Source: Argyresthia goedartella (taxonomy: Eukaryota > Arthropoda > Insecta > Lepidoptera > Argyresthiidae). Taken from it: a stretch of DNA of 64,000 nucleotides. The notes under the pieces are model-generated. The model saw only the letters and a list, made by a program, of their open reading frames with translations, was not told where the DNA came from and did not search any database. Position 1 is the first letter of the stretch, and each line of letters starts with the position of its first letter. The DNA is taken from the NCBI GenBank assembly GCA_949825045.1, contig OX463809.1, forward strand, positions 4,863,501 to 4,927,500, in the 5' to 3' direction. Made by a program: the position numbers and the translations under genes. Positions 47,426 through 58,200 of this stretch are shown piece by piece.

Positions 47426-48585
47426 CCTTTTTGCAGGTTTAAAGCCTTTTTGAAGATGTTAAAACAAAAAGTGTTCTTCACTGCTAAAAGTAGAATTGAA
47501 ACTGATACTAAGGTGTCGTAGATGTCACAAGTCTCAACCTAAGTATGCACCTACCTATAGTTATCAAATCATCCAAAAAATATATATATTTTATACCTAT
47601 CCATTTATAAATTTACTAAGATCTACGAACTCCGTCAAATAGCTGATTGTTATACCAAATTCTGCATTTTATGACCATGTAATCATTCAAACACATAAAA
47701 AATACCCAAACTGGTCGAAATGTTATTTGTTATCCTAACGTAATATCACGTCACTCTATTAATTAAATATTTAAAATTACCAAGGCTTTATAAATATTAT
47801 TTTGTTAATTTAAATATTGAATTTTCAGAGCCTTTAAAGACTGCCTCAGAGCAAGCAAGCAGACACCGCATTAAACTGTTCTGCTTCACTTATTCCGTGA
47901 CGAAATCCTAAATATATAATTCAGAAGGTACAAGTCATACAATGAATGTCAAAATGAATTAATGCATGTAATTATATATCTCCCGGCAGCTAGGTAGGTA
48001 TGTATGTACCCAGCATTCATCGTTCGTTACGTGTTGACCTTAACAGCAGCTTCCAAGGCAACTGCGCATTGCTTTATATTATGTATGTATGTATGTATTT
48101 ATCTTCTGCATGTGTGGCAGGTTTCTCTATGTGTGAATTCCACATGCGGGTGGAGTTTATATATATATTAATCTAACTTAATATGACGCAGATACAACGA
48201 CTCAGTGTTTCAAAATGTTCTACAGTACCTTATCCTGATTTCAGGACGGTAATAATAGTAGAATATCGACCCAAATTGATCTGCTACTCATTTAAATATC
48301 CTTTTTGTAACAGACCCTCAAAACATGTAAAAATCGAACCTTGGCGAAACCTCATTCGTTTACAATCGCACAAAAATTTTAAACCACAATGGAGCGTCCC
48401 ACTCACTAATTCAGCATTAAATAGTGAAGGCCGTATACATCCATTACTGTGTCTAACTATACATAAACAACATTATTACATAATACATCACACTCAACGT
48501 TCAGATTTTCAGAAACAAAACGCGTGCGTATTAAATGTGATGACCCAAAAAAAGTATTAGACGTCAAAAGTGCTGAAAACGCGGG
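47426..48585. other. Gene-free stretch
   Basis: Includes (atgt)n at 48080-48100. The 125-codon open frame at 48183-48560 has no domain and AT-driven composition, so I do not call it. Confidence 0.4.
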
Positions 48586-48589
48586 AAAA

Positions 48590-48850
48590 TCTAGTGCAGG
48601 CTGGCCACTGCAGTGTCGTCGCGATGAGTCGATGTTGCGCAAAGCATGAAGTGTTACGAGTTTTGCCTGAGTATAATATTTATTGATTGTTGAAAAACAA
48701 TGGCGGGCGCTGGCAGTGAGTCAGTGGGTCAAGGGTGCTCTGGCCTAGTTACGCGTCCCCGCGCGCCGAAATTTGCGGGCTTACCAGTTGCTAACCTCCG
48801 CTTGCAGATAACTAGGGTGGGGCCGGTAACCCAACGATGAATGTGTGATC
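48590..48850 (+). promoter_or_regulatory. Candidate GC-rich promoter/start region (weak)
   Basis: GC-richer block with a very good start context (aacaatggcg at 48702). The ATG frame (MAGAGSESVGQGCSG...) stays open for 46 codons, but a strong donor (ggca|gtgagt) lies only 15 bases into it. No downstream exon was recognised, so I cannot decide between a tiny first exon, a short protein and chance. Confidence 0.18.
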
Positions 48851-50165
48851 GTATCGCTCATACGATACTTTAAGCCAGGTACGTACAGACAATGGGAAGC
48901 TGAATATTTCCAGAATCATTTGTAATTTATAAAAATTAGAATTGCAAAAAATAGCTACTATTTTTATTTATGCCTAGTATGTAATTATTTTGGAGATAGC
49001 CCTTAATCGCCCTTTAGGTTTCCTGCAGACGTCCATTTCAAAGTAAGATATTAATTTAATAATATAATTAAAATCCAAATTAGCACGCGATTACCTTTGT
49101 TTTGCATAACTCGACGAGATATTTATGATTACAAAAGGTTACCTTTAATCGGCAGATCGTAATTATGATTTATCATCAATCTATCGTCGTGGATTGTTGG
49201 TGCCTACTTACTTATCATCGTAATATTTTTTCTACTTTTTAAAAGACTCACTTAGACTTAATATTTTACTTATTTTCTAAGATGCATACCTACTAATTGA
49301 TTCTGGAGACAATTGACTTGAAATTAATTATATTTTATTTTTTCTTTCTATCTGTATCAGAATGTATCAATATCAAATATAAAGTCCCACTTAATAAAAC
49401 AGATCATTCATAAAGCAGTGCTCAAATGTAGAGCAGTTCAGCAGTTACACCTCCATACATAGTCTATGATGCTTTATCAGAATTTTCAGATGGACATCAC
49501 AGTACCTACTAATAAAGAAAAAAACACAATTGTGTAACTGAGAATGCAAATGAAAATATCTGCTCATTGAAAGCCCGTTTCCCCTTCATCAACACGTACT
49601 GATCAGTGTGGTTGACTATATGACTCGATCTTACTCGAATTTTAGTAAAGGCCTGTTCCCCTCGTTGGGTAAATCGATATGCCGAATTTCCCAAACTGGA
49701 TCGCAAAGGCACAGGTTGCTCTTAATATTACACTTTTATATGGATTGGTTGAAGTAGCTGCTAGGATAGACATCACTAGTCGAGGCCCGGCGGTGGGACC
49801 TCGACGTCACGTTACGTAATTTAAGTTTAAGGTCGTTTAGATTTTGAGTGGCCGAGAGGCAAGTGAGTGCTGGCAGACAGTGTCGCCGCTCAAAAATATT
49901 TACACATGTAGGTAAGTTAGGTAATAGGTGCCCACTACCTACAAGTATACTGTAGTGTTACTAAAACTAATACACATACAATATACCTAGCTCTTGAGTA
50001 TCTGTCAAAGGGCAGCATTTAATTAAGGTATCCTTAAATAGGTGCAGTCATATCTTAAGAGGTCCTAACAGTCATCTTTGTGTTTAAAAAAAACGTACTA
50101 CTTTTTTTTGTGAAATTTTAGGCTATTTTAATATAATTTGGCTAATTTGAATATTTCGGGCAATT
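48851..50165. other. Gene-free stretch
   Basis: AT-rich. A patch at 49770-49900 contains cgacgtcacgttacg and the donor-like gtag|gtaagt but no frame. Confidence 0.4.
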
Positions 50166-50169
50166 GGTA

Positions 50170-50395
50170 TTTGTTTACGAACCGACTGACACCTGCGTTA
50201 TCGACAGACAGGAAAACTGTTGATACTTGACGGTTATACAGAACAGCCAACCTAACGGGGCGAAGGGAATTTGAACAAACTACGCCGTAGAGGACAAATG
50301 AAGTACGTTATTTTTTAATCGTGTTATGTTTTTGATGGGAATAACGGAATTTAGTTAGGAACACAATTATCTTGAAATGATTTTCTCAGTTTGGT
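50170..50395 (+). repeat. Dispersed repeat family E, copy 2
   Basis: Same orientation as 5950-6175, with an extra ~30 bp around gggcgaagggaatttg. Confidence 0.65.
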
Positions 50396-50479
50396 ACGTT
50401 TGATTTGATAACAACATCTTTATTTATCACTAATCCAGGTACTCAGGTTTAACAGCTCGATCCAAAACGTATGGAGAAC

Positions 50480-50628
50480 AGAGGAGCTTTATTGTTGATT
50501 TATAATAATAATAATACCTTGGACACAATTTACACACATTGATCTAGTTTGGGGCTAGATCAATGTGTGTAAATTGTGTCCAAGGTATTATTATTATTAT
50601 TATTATAAATCAACAATAAAGCTCCTCT
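50480..50628. repeat. Perfect-arm palindrome made of two SINE family 1 tails
   Basis: Arms of about 70 bp (gaggagctttattgttg at the left, caacaataaagctcctc at the right) flank (att)n tracts and the SINE tail ccttggacacaatttacaca in head-to-head inversion, centred on ctagtttggggctag. The arms extend past the SINE tail into flanking sequence, so it arose as an inverted duplication and not from two independent insertions. Confidence 0.92.
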
Positions 50629-50639
50629 GATTGAATTGA

Positions 50640-51635
50640 TTTCATAGTGAGAGTTGCACAGAATTATTACCCTTAGAACGCCTTAAATTATATGACTGAT
50701 ACATATTTCTGTGGTGCCCTGTTTAAGATAAGTCTACAGACTTATCTAAGGCGTTTGAAACATCGTTGAAGACACATATACAAATGAAACCTTGTTCTAT
50801 GTTTTTAGCAAAGATTTAACCTTGACATTAATATTTTTAAGCCTTTACAATTTACAAGCATCGCTTTGGGGACATTAGGTCCGACTCTATGAGGTCAGAT
50901 TGAATGAAAAGCGGAAAAAGATGTTCCTCAAACTTTTTAATTGCTTCGGTTTATACATTTATACAGGCTGTAACAAAATCATCAATTACATTTTCGGAGA
51001 TGATGAGAATAAACTTATAAACCCCACACTACGGCTATGCTCTGACTAACTATCTGGCTAAACTGGCGGGCAACTGCATTTCTACCACCCCGTTTAGGAT
51101 AAATCGTGATGATATGTTGTAAAACAAAGATCGGCGAGTCGTGGTGAGTGTATCACGCACACATAATTACAGAAATAATTATTACTAATCAATAACGCCA
51201 ATTAATAGTACACCATTATATCAATCACCGCGTCAGAGGCCCCAAACAGAGTGTTAGAAAAAGTGGTATTACGAAACTTTGTGGTTCTTAAAGAATAATT
51301 GAGGCCTTGTTATGTTGGACACGTATTAATAGTAAGTTTAGAATTCCGAAGATAGTGCGCCTTAGTCAGGCACGCTGAGGAAAATATGATGAGCCAGGTA
51401 GGAAGAGGGAGAACCGTCAGCTATAAGTTACAAGCTCAATGACATATAGAACTCTATGACGCCTCTTATATTTTAACATATACGGAGGAGGTGCTAGTTG
51501 ATATTCTTCCCTTTCTATCGCTCTGATTAGATGAGTATACAATACCGTGGAATGTTGGTAATGTGGTTTGATTATTACTTTTACTGCACACAAAATATAC
51601 AGCAAAATTCCACAAAAATGATAACAAATTGAGTT
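50640..51635. other. Gene-free stretch
   Basis: Nothing recognised. Confidence 0.4.
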
Positions 51636-51637
51636 CT

Positions 51638-51746
51638 GCATGGGTTTCAACAACAGCGGCACTCCCACCGAGGTAGTACACGAGGCTTCCGCCTCTCCCG
51701 CCCCTCCCCATCGCGCCAGTTCCCGTCGCAGGCTTGCCTGCTGCAG
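51638..51746 (-). pseudogene. Decayed partial copy of the last Arl16 exon
   Basis: On the minus strand, ctgcagcaggcaagcctgcg opens a frame reading LQQASLRRELARWGGAGEAE and then EASCTTSVGVPLLLKPM. This parallels LQQSRLRRELARGAGAGAGR and EASGITAVGIPQLKAML of the real terminal exon about 250 bp upstream (in transcript sense). The copy begins at a possible acceptor (ctactgcag), lacks the TKMD motif and continues into unrelated codons. It could be a relic of tandem duplication or an alternative last exon. Confidence 0.65.
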
Positions 51747-51857
51747 TAGAGTACTCCTGGTTACTTCTTAGGCGGCTTATTTATAGACTATAGTAAGATC
51801 TATACTAGTCTTAATCGAACTGCGGGGAGCTCAGCCCACCATAGCTACACGCTTCTA

Positions 51858-52739
51858 TCAAGTAGGGAGCGGAACCCCCGTCAGCATGGCTTTTAGCTGC
51901 GGTATGCCCACCGCCGTAATACCCGAGGCTTCCACCACGGCAGGGCCTCGCCCCGCCCCCGCCCCCGCCCCCCGCGCCAGCTCTCGTCGCAGACGGGACT
52001 GCTGCAGCATGAGAAGCGCCTCGTTGCGCATCTGGCGGTAGGCGGCGTCCATCTTGGTGAGGACTAGGATGAACTGGTGATGGAAGGAGTGCATTTGTTA
52101 TTACAAACTATCTGACATGGATACCTGGATGCCGACCGACATCTCAAAGATTTAACGGACCCTCAAAATCATGCTGTAACTGTATCTCGCTCGGGTAGTG
52201 ACAGCGACGGTATGCTATGAAATTTCACTGGCACTTTAATAGAACAGCAGTCTATACAAGATAACCTAACCTTTCTTCTTTGGATTCATTATTTTTACTT
52301 TACGATATCTACCTTGGCTGTCTTGAGTTTTGGCTCTGCTAACAGAGTATAAAGAAGCACCGCCGCTGCAGAAATCTGGCACAGATTCGACGTGTCCACC
52401 ACGAAAATTATCTGGAAATAATCCGTCAACGTACATACTCAGTACAATAAAACAAGAGATTCCAAGGCAACACTTTTCAGGCCATACCTTTTCAATGCCG
52501 TCCAAGTATTTATTCCACAGTGGCGCCATCTCTCCGCCGACTTCCCGAATCCTCAACACTTGTTTTTTTCCTGAGCGATTTAGGTAATGTAAATCAAAAA
52601 TATTTGTCCCTACCGTCGGGACAGGGCTGTAGGTATTGTCAATCCCTTCTGCGTTAATTAGTTTCTTCAATAGAGTAGTCTTCCCCGAACCTTTTGGTCC
52701 AAGACAAAGCACATTTATTTTCTTTTCTGGTTCCTCCAT
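51858..52739 (-). CDS. Arl16: Arl16-like ADP-ribosylation-factor-like small GTPase, three exons
   Basis: Exons (minus): 52739-52488, 52411-52313, 52073-51858. Both introns are GT-AG and in phase 0, giving 188 aa, close to the family length (about 197 aa in mammals). The start ATG at 52739 is the first in frame and directly precedes the P-loop GPKGSGKT (14-21). Switch I is PTVGTN (41-46) and switch II is REVGGEMAPLW (65-75), with E-V-G-G instead of the usual D-x-G-G-Q. Strand IIFVVDTSN begins at 85, the base-recognition motif is LTKMD (122-126) and EAS is at 165-167. There is no glycine at position 2, so no N-myristoylation, as expected for Arl16 and unlike ARFs. A G/A-rich insert (GAGAGAGRG, from 152) is encoded by nearly pure GC. 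Mammalian ARL16 acts in Golgi-to-cilium traffic and has been reported to bind RIG-I. The role here is inferred. Confidence 0.9.
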
Positions 52740-53990
52740 GACTTTACAATTAACATCTAACTGATATTATATAATAATAATTACTAAAGGAAAACTGCTG
52801 TAATGTTCTATTATTAGATCAATAATACTGGTCACTGTGGATACCTGTGGACACATTACAGAGCTTGTACTGAGTACAGACTTTTAGTTCTGCCACTAAC
52901 TACTAGATGGTACTAGTTGTAGTTAAGAAGGCGCGGCGCCACTTACGTATGGATATTGTGTGAACAATTGAATATAGAATTGAAGTAGGTGCTTACATAT
53001 GAAATGCGTTTTGCATTGAGAAATTGGAGAAAAAACAATCAGTACAAATATTTTTGAATATTTTTTAGGAATTAAAAATCATAATTTTATAAAACTTTGT
53101 GTGAACGAATGAGACAACATTTAGCTAACCGCAAAACGATTTAATTTCTGAAAAGTGTCAGCTGTAAACAAATATTACGAATGAAAATTTTGAAGATTTT
53201 ATTAAGAAAATTTAAGATGTAGATTAAAGCTATAATATTAACATTTAAACATGAAACAAATTATGGAAACGGCCATTGAATTACACGAATTATGAACTCC
53301 TGAATCTGTAAGAAAATTGCGCCAATTTCATAGGTAAGTACCCAATCTGTAGACAATAAGTTCAAAAACTAAAACCTCACTACTAAAACATCGCGCTGAA
53401 AGATAAAGAAACCGATGCGCTTCTAACGGTACCTACGGTACAATTTCGATATGTATCATTTATAAATTAACCTTTGTGTTTGGCCTACATTTATACAGAA
53501 TTATCGAGTTAATGCAATCAAAGCAGCGAGCAACACATAGAAAAATATACATATCTGAAATGTGTTAATACCCTGTTCAAAAACTTTAAATAATCCATGG
53601 CTTTATGCCCCCTAGAGGGCGCCATCGTGTGACGGCACATAGCCTATAACCAGTGGACGATTAAGACTTTTTTAATTTTAATGATACCTCATTTGTCAAT
53701 TTCTCATATGTATGTTCTTGTGACAGAAATGAACATACATATTTATTTATTTATTTATTTATGATAGGCACATCAACAATGCAAACACTTACATTAAAAT
53801 AAACAATGCTAACAGAGTTCATGTGTTTGCATCAATAACAGATGCGCACAACATTCACAATATATCAAATCGATCAATCAATGACATATGTACAAACCGG
53901 TCAATCACATAACCCTACTTTTGTCTTCGCTTTAGTAGGGTAAAAAAGTATCTACTCCAGCTCCAGTTATCCACAGATTTTTATTTATTC
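52740..53990. other. Intergenic region between Arl16 and the zinc-finger gene
   Basis: Holds the Arl16 5' flank, a CTCF-like site at 53609 and a (ttta)n microsatellite at 53741-53762. No other exon recognised. Confidence 0.5.
53609..53623 (+). promoter_or_regulatory. CTCF-consensus-like site
   Basis: ccccctagagggcgccat fits the consensus CCRSYAGRKGGCRSY at every position except the third (aligned from 53609). It lies between Arl16 and the ZAD gene. Binding is not shown, and such 15-mers can occur by chance. Confidence 0.4.
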
Positions 53991-53992
53991 AT

Positions 53993-54588
53993 TCAAACAC
54001 TAGCTAACCCGGTGAAATTCGTACCACCCATAAGATAGTAAATAATAATCTTTAAGCAGAAATTGTCCCTTGGTATAACTTTGCCATTTTCACGGTTTAG
54101 TATATGCCAAACTGTTTGAATTTTGTATTTTTCTTTTAATGTGTAAAATTTTTGCAGTTCTCCAAACCAACTTGAAAGTTTTGGAATATTTTTTAACATA
54201 GTCATGAATTTTTTCATCAAGTTTTAGGTTTTTTTTCATAAAGTTCATACAAGATAGCTCTACTTTTACGAATTCCAAATTTTGCCCAGTCATTAAATTT
54301 AGATTTACCGTTGTTGGCACTGACTTTCTTTAATTTAAAAACTTTATCGAATTCTATTTGAATAATTTTGAAGAAGTCTGAATAGATTTTGTTCGGATTC
54401 TGTTCGTTAAAATCCGGTACTGGCAAATTTATATCTAAGTTTTTTATATAGGTATCAAGTCTATGCGATGTAATAGGCCTATAAAATGATGGATCAGTGT
54501 TATCTTTACTAGCAATTGGGAATGAATCTGTTTGACCGCTGTGATCGGATGGAAAGCAGTTAATTACATTTTTACTTGACAAACACAC
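53993..54588 (-). pseudogene. LINE endonuclease-to-RT linker remnant
   Basis: Minus strand, three successive frames: SDHSGQT (end of an APE endonuclease), KFNDWAKFGIRKSRAILYEL, then LDEKIHDYVKKYSKTFKLVW, then KIQTVWHILNRENGKVIPRD. This is the usual order between endonuclease and reverse transcriptase in CR1/Jockey-like LINEs. Frameshifts show it is dead. Its upstream endonuclease half probably is the fragment at 55123-55265, with repeat C inserted or fused in between. Confidence 0.7.
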
Positions 54589-54769
54589 AGTGCACAGTCA
54601 CAGTTCAAAGTCACAAAAAACGTTATCTAAGCAAGTTTGGCTGGTAAGTGTAATTCTAGTCGGCTCTAGAAATAAATGACATTAAGGCGATACCTCGTCC
54701 GTGCAAAGGTCCCCGTTACTCCAGGCGGAAAGACCCGCAGTGTGAGAGGGACGGAATCGGAAAAAAATG

Positions 54770-55112
54770 AAAAACCGTAGCGCTAAACAACAGAATAATT
54801 GTTTAAAAATAAACTACGCTATTTTGTTGAAAAGTTTTTTCAGGAGATTTTGCGAATACATAATATCTACATTTTGAACGCAGTTCCACAATGAAATTAG
54901 TTAGGATTTCAGAATTACAGGAAAAAATAATATAATTTAGAGGTGTTTTCGTAATTAAATTCTATCGAGAAAATTTCATCCAATCGCGTTTTTGTTTTGG
55001 TGAAAATCTTAATCAAATACTCAATAAACGTTTACCCAAAAATCAAATCTGTAGATGACTTCATGGTGGAGTAAATGGATTCGAAAAAAACCCCATTTTA
55101 TTTTCGTAGCAC
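54770..55112. repeat. Dispersed repeat family C, copy 3
   Basis: Most complete copy, containing both the cgctaaac...gaaattagttag half and the actcaataaacgttt...ggattcgaaaaaa half. It sits between two pieces of one LINE on the same strand. Confidence 0.72.
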
Positions 55113-55122
55113 CTTAATCAAA

Positions 55123-55265
55123 TTATTTGAATAAAATTATTAACAGTTGTTTCATTGTTGTATCAACAAGCAAATCTACATTAAGATCGCCACAAATAAC
55201 TAACTTTTTTCTGTTATTTATTACATAGTTTAATGAGGGCTTCTTCCATAATTTTCTGAAATATT
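55123..55265 (-). pseudogene. LINE endonuclease fragment in the 3' flank of the ZAD gene
   Basis: Minus strand reads KKPSLNYVINNRKKLVICGD then LNVDLLVD, the D-x-N metal site of an APE-type endonuclease. It starts about 20 bp after the ZAD gene's stop codon and contains AATAAA (55217-55222). Confidence 0.65.
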
Positions 55266-55285
55266 TCAATATTGTGTGTGTTGTA

Positions 55286-58200
55286 TTACGTCTGTACACC
55301 CTCCTCAACCGCCGGCCCAGGATCTCTAGGCATGCGCGGTATGTCCTTGAGCGCGAACTTGTGCGCGCGCATGAGATGCGACTTGCGCTTCCAGCTGTCG
55401 ACGAATGCGCGCGAGCAGTAAGGACACTTGTAGGGTTGCTCGCCGGTGTGGCTGCGCGTGTGTCTGGCCTGGGGGTGAACAAAACATTTATATAATCATG
55501 ATTGCCCTTACCATCTTCAGATGTTTATTACAGCTGCTAGCTATTCTGAGAGCTACATTTTTTATACAGCCTTACGGCTTTACCACATGGAGGGAAAGTA
55601 CCCTGAATATTGTAGATAGAGCCTTTTACTGAAACTTGACTTACTAATTATTTAAAAACAATTTGAACTGCACTCAAAGATTTAATAAAATTAAAAATTA
55701 ACCGGGATACTGATCGAAAGGGTTTCTAGTAGGAAAAAACCTCTGTTTTGCCAGAGGCACTTATAAGGAGAGCGACATCTTCGGGAGTAAAGTAAAAGGC
55801 TTGAGATGCGCGCAAATACCAGACTAATTTATTATAGAAAATCCTAGCTTATATAATAGGTTGGTACGTGTTATTAATGACGTGCATAAGACATAGTGCG
55901 TGATGAATATAAATATACCTTATTTGTGACGGTCGTCAACTTATCTTAACATTACGTGAAAATATGACTAACATCGCCGACCGGCACAGATACTCCCCCC
56001 TTTAGGGAAAAAAATAAATGAATGTACTTATAACAATGGAAAAAATCTAAGTTAGATACCATAACAAACTTATATCAACTGCAGTAATAACTAGTAGTAT
56101 TTTAATAAACATAAATCAGATCTTAATTGTGCATACTTTAACTTAATCTAAAGGTAAATCTTACACGAATTAGAAAAATAAAGGAACTACGGTTATGCGA
56201 ATTCTACATAAGTTTAAAGAATTACTTAATATTTACCTGCAGGCGAGTCTTGTATCTGGCCGCACACTACATAAAATAAACTAAAAACTGGAAAACAGAA
56301 AAACACTAGGAAAATGGGGCTTCGCGGTTAGTAAACTAACCTAACCTATAACTGGAAAAGATCCGCAGGAGAGTCGTCTGATGCTGCAGCCGCCCATGTT
56401 TTTCAGGAATCGATGAGTCAATTTACATCGCACGTCGTTGAAGTTGTAATCACTGTTTGTTTATAATTGCGACCGTACCTACACAAGGATGATTGTGCTG
56501 AATAAGCGTCAGCATTAAATCTGTAACCTTGGCTGTAGGCAGTCAATGATCTCGTACGTCATATGTACGTGCGTGCTCTTCACTCTTGAATGAATATTAG
56601 GTAGTCGATTGATGAAATTTGTGTGCCTAAAAACCTTGGGATTTGGCAACATAGGGCACATCTTATACACCAATCGTTTATATATATATATAAATATATA
56701 TAAATATATATATATTTATATATATTTGATTATTCTTCGTGCGATGTTCTTCCTGGATGATTTCAATATTCGTTGAATAAGTTTTATAGATGATGTTTCA
56801 ATACTCTTCTGAGGGCTGGAACGGCTTCCTATGTCTTGAACTTGAAAAGCTGCTTGCTGTGAATTAATTTGCCGACGCGTTCATTTCTGCTGGTGCGAGC
56901 TCCATTTTGATAAATCAGCAGTCGGCTGATTATCGGTTCATTATTCTTGCGGTATCTCGAGTTCGATGCGGGAAATCTTCAGTTGAAATCTTTTGGCTTC
57001 TGGTCCGTCATGGCTTGCTTGATGTCGTCTTGGTTTGGGTGGGGTCTTGATTATGGATTAAGGTGGCAGCACACGGAGTTTTCTTCGCGGCTGGGTCCAT
57101 GCTGCTATTACCGAAGGTTGCTGATGTTCTCACGTCGGGTCACCACTTTGCCAGAGGCACTTATAAGGAGAGCGACATCTTCGGGAGTAAAGTAAAAGGC
57201 TTGAGATGCGCGCAAATACCAGACTAATTTATTATAGAAAATCCTAGCTTATATACTAGGTTGGTACATGCTATTAATGACGTGCATAAGACATAGTGCG
57301 TGATGAATATAAATATACCTTATCTGTGACGGTCGTCAACTTATCTTAACATTACGTGAAAATATGACTAACATAGTCGACCGGCACATCTGTCAAATTC
57401 TAATTCAAAGTTTTATCTATAATTAATTCGTCTATCTAGAGACAGTGATTGTATGGACGCGTTGACAACTAACGAATAACAAGAGGCTGCAAAGTCACAC
57501 AAGAACATTTACTATGAGAATGGATTTTTATTTCCTCGCAGTAGTCGTAAAAGCACTGAGTAATGTCTCGGCCAAAAGCGCAATAGATGGACTCGTCTCT
57601 TAGAGGACCTCGCCTGCGGCCCTCAAACTCGCCCGTCCATCTATTGCTCATTGTAATATTGACATGGGTATGGTGTATAGTGCATAAAGTTTTGTCGTTA
57701 TCTAGACTAAGACAATGAGCCATTCAGCCTGACAGACGAGGTGACTTGAGGCATTAAATAAACTTGTTGTAAATGTAAATAAATAATAATTGTAGCCCAT
57801 TAATGTCCCCACCGAACTAAAGACTAATAAAAACAAGTATTATTAACAAAAACATTAAAAAATCAACTTATAACTCGGCAGTATCGCGTACGACCTAAGC
57901 TAAAAATTACATGTAGAAAAAAACAATACAGTGGCGGGAAAGAGACTGCCTTGTTTATTACTTTATTTAGTTATTTTCTTTGCAAAACATGTTAGAATCC
58001 TTCACTTGCTCGTGATTCATCTATGGCCCTCGCTTTAAATCCGTCCTTTATTCAGTAGTTGCATAATATAGGTACTTTGTTTTTTCAATTCTTAGTTTCC
58101 AAAAGCTTCTCCGTGAGATCATAGTCTAAAGATAGAAGATCCTTCTCCAGCATTTTTAAGCAGGAGGTCGTAGTTGCGTTGTAGATTGTTATCAGAATTT

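Noticed and set aside
48183..48560. 125-codon open frame
   Set aside because: AT-driven composition, no recognisable domain and no conserved feature.
52266..52739. Single-exon 157-aa protein read straight through from the Arl16 start
   Set aside because: The read-through crosses a clear donor (aag|gtatgg). Splicing restores the conserved IIFVVDTSN strand in frame, whereas the unspliced tail matches nothing.
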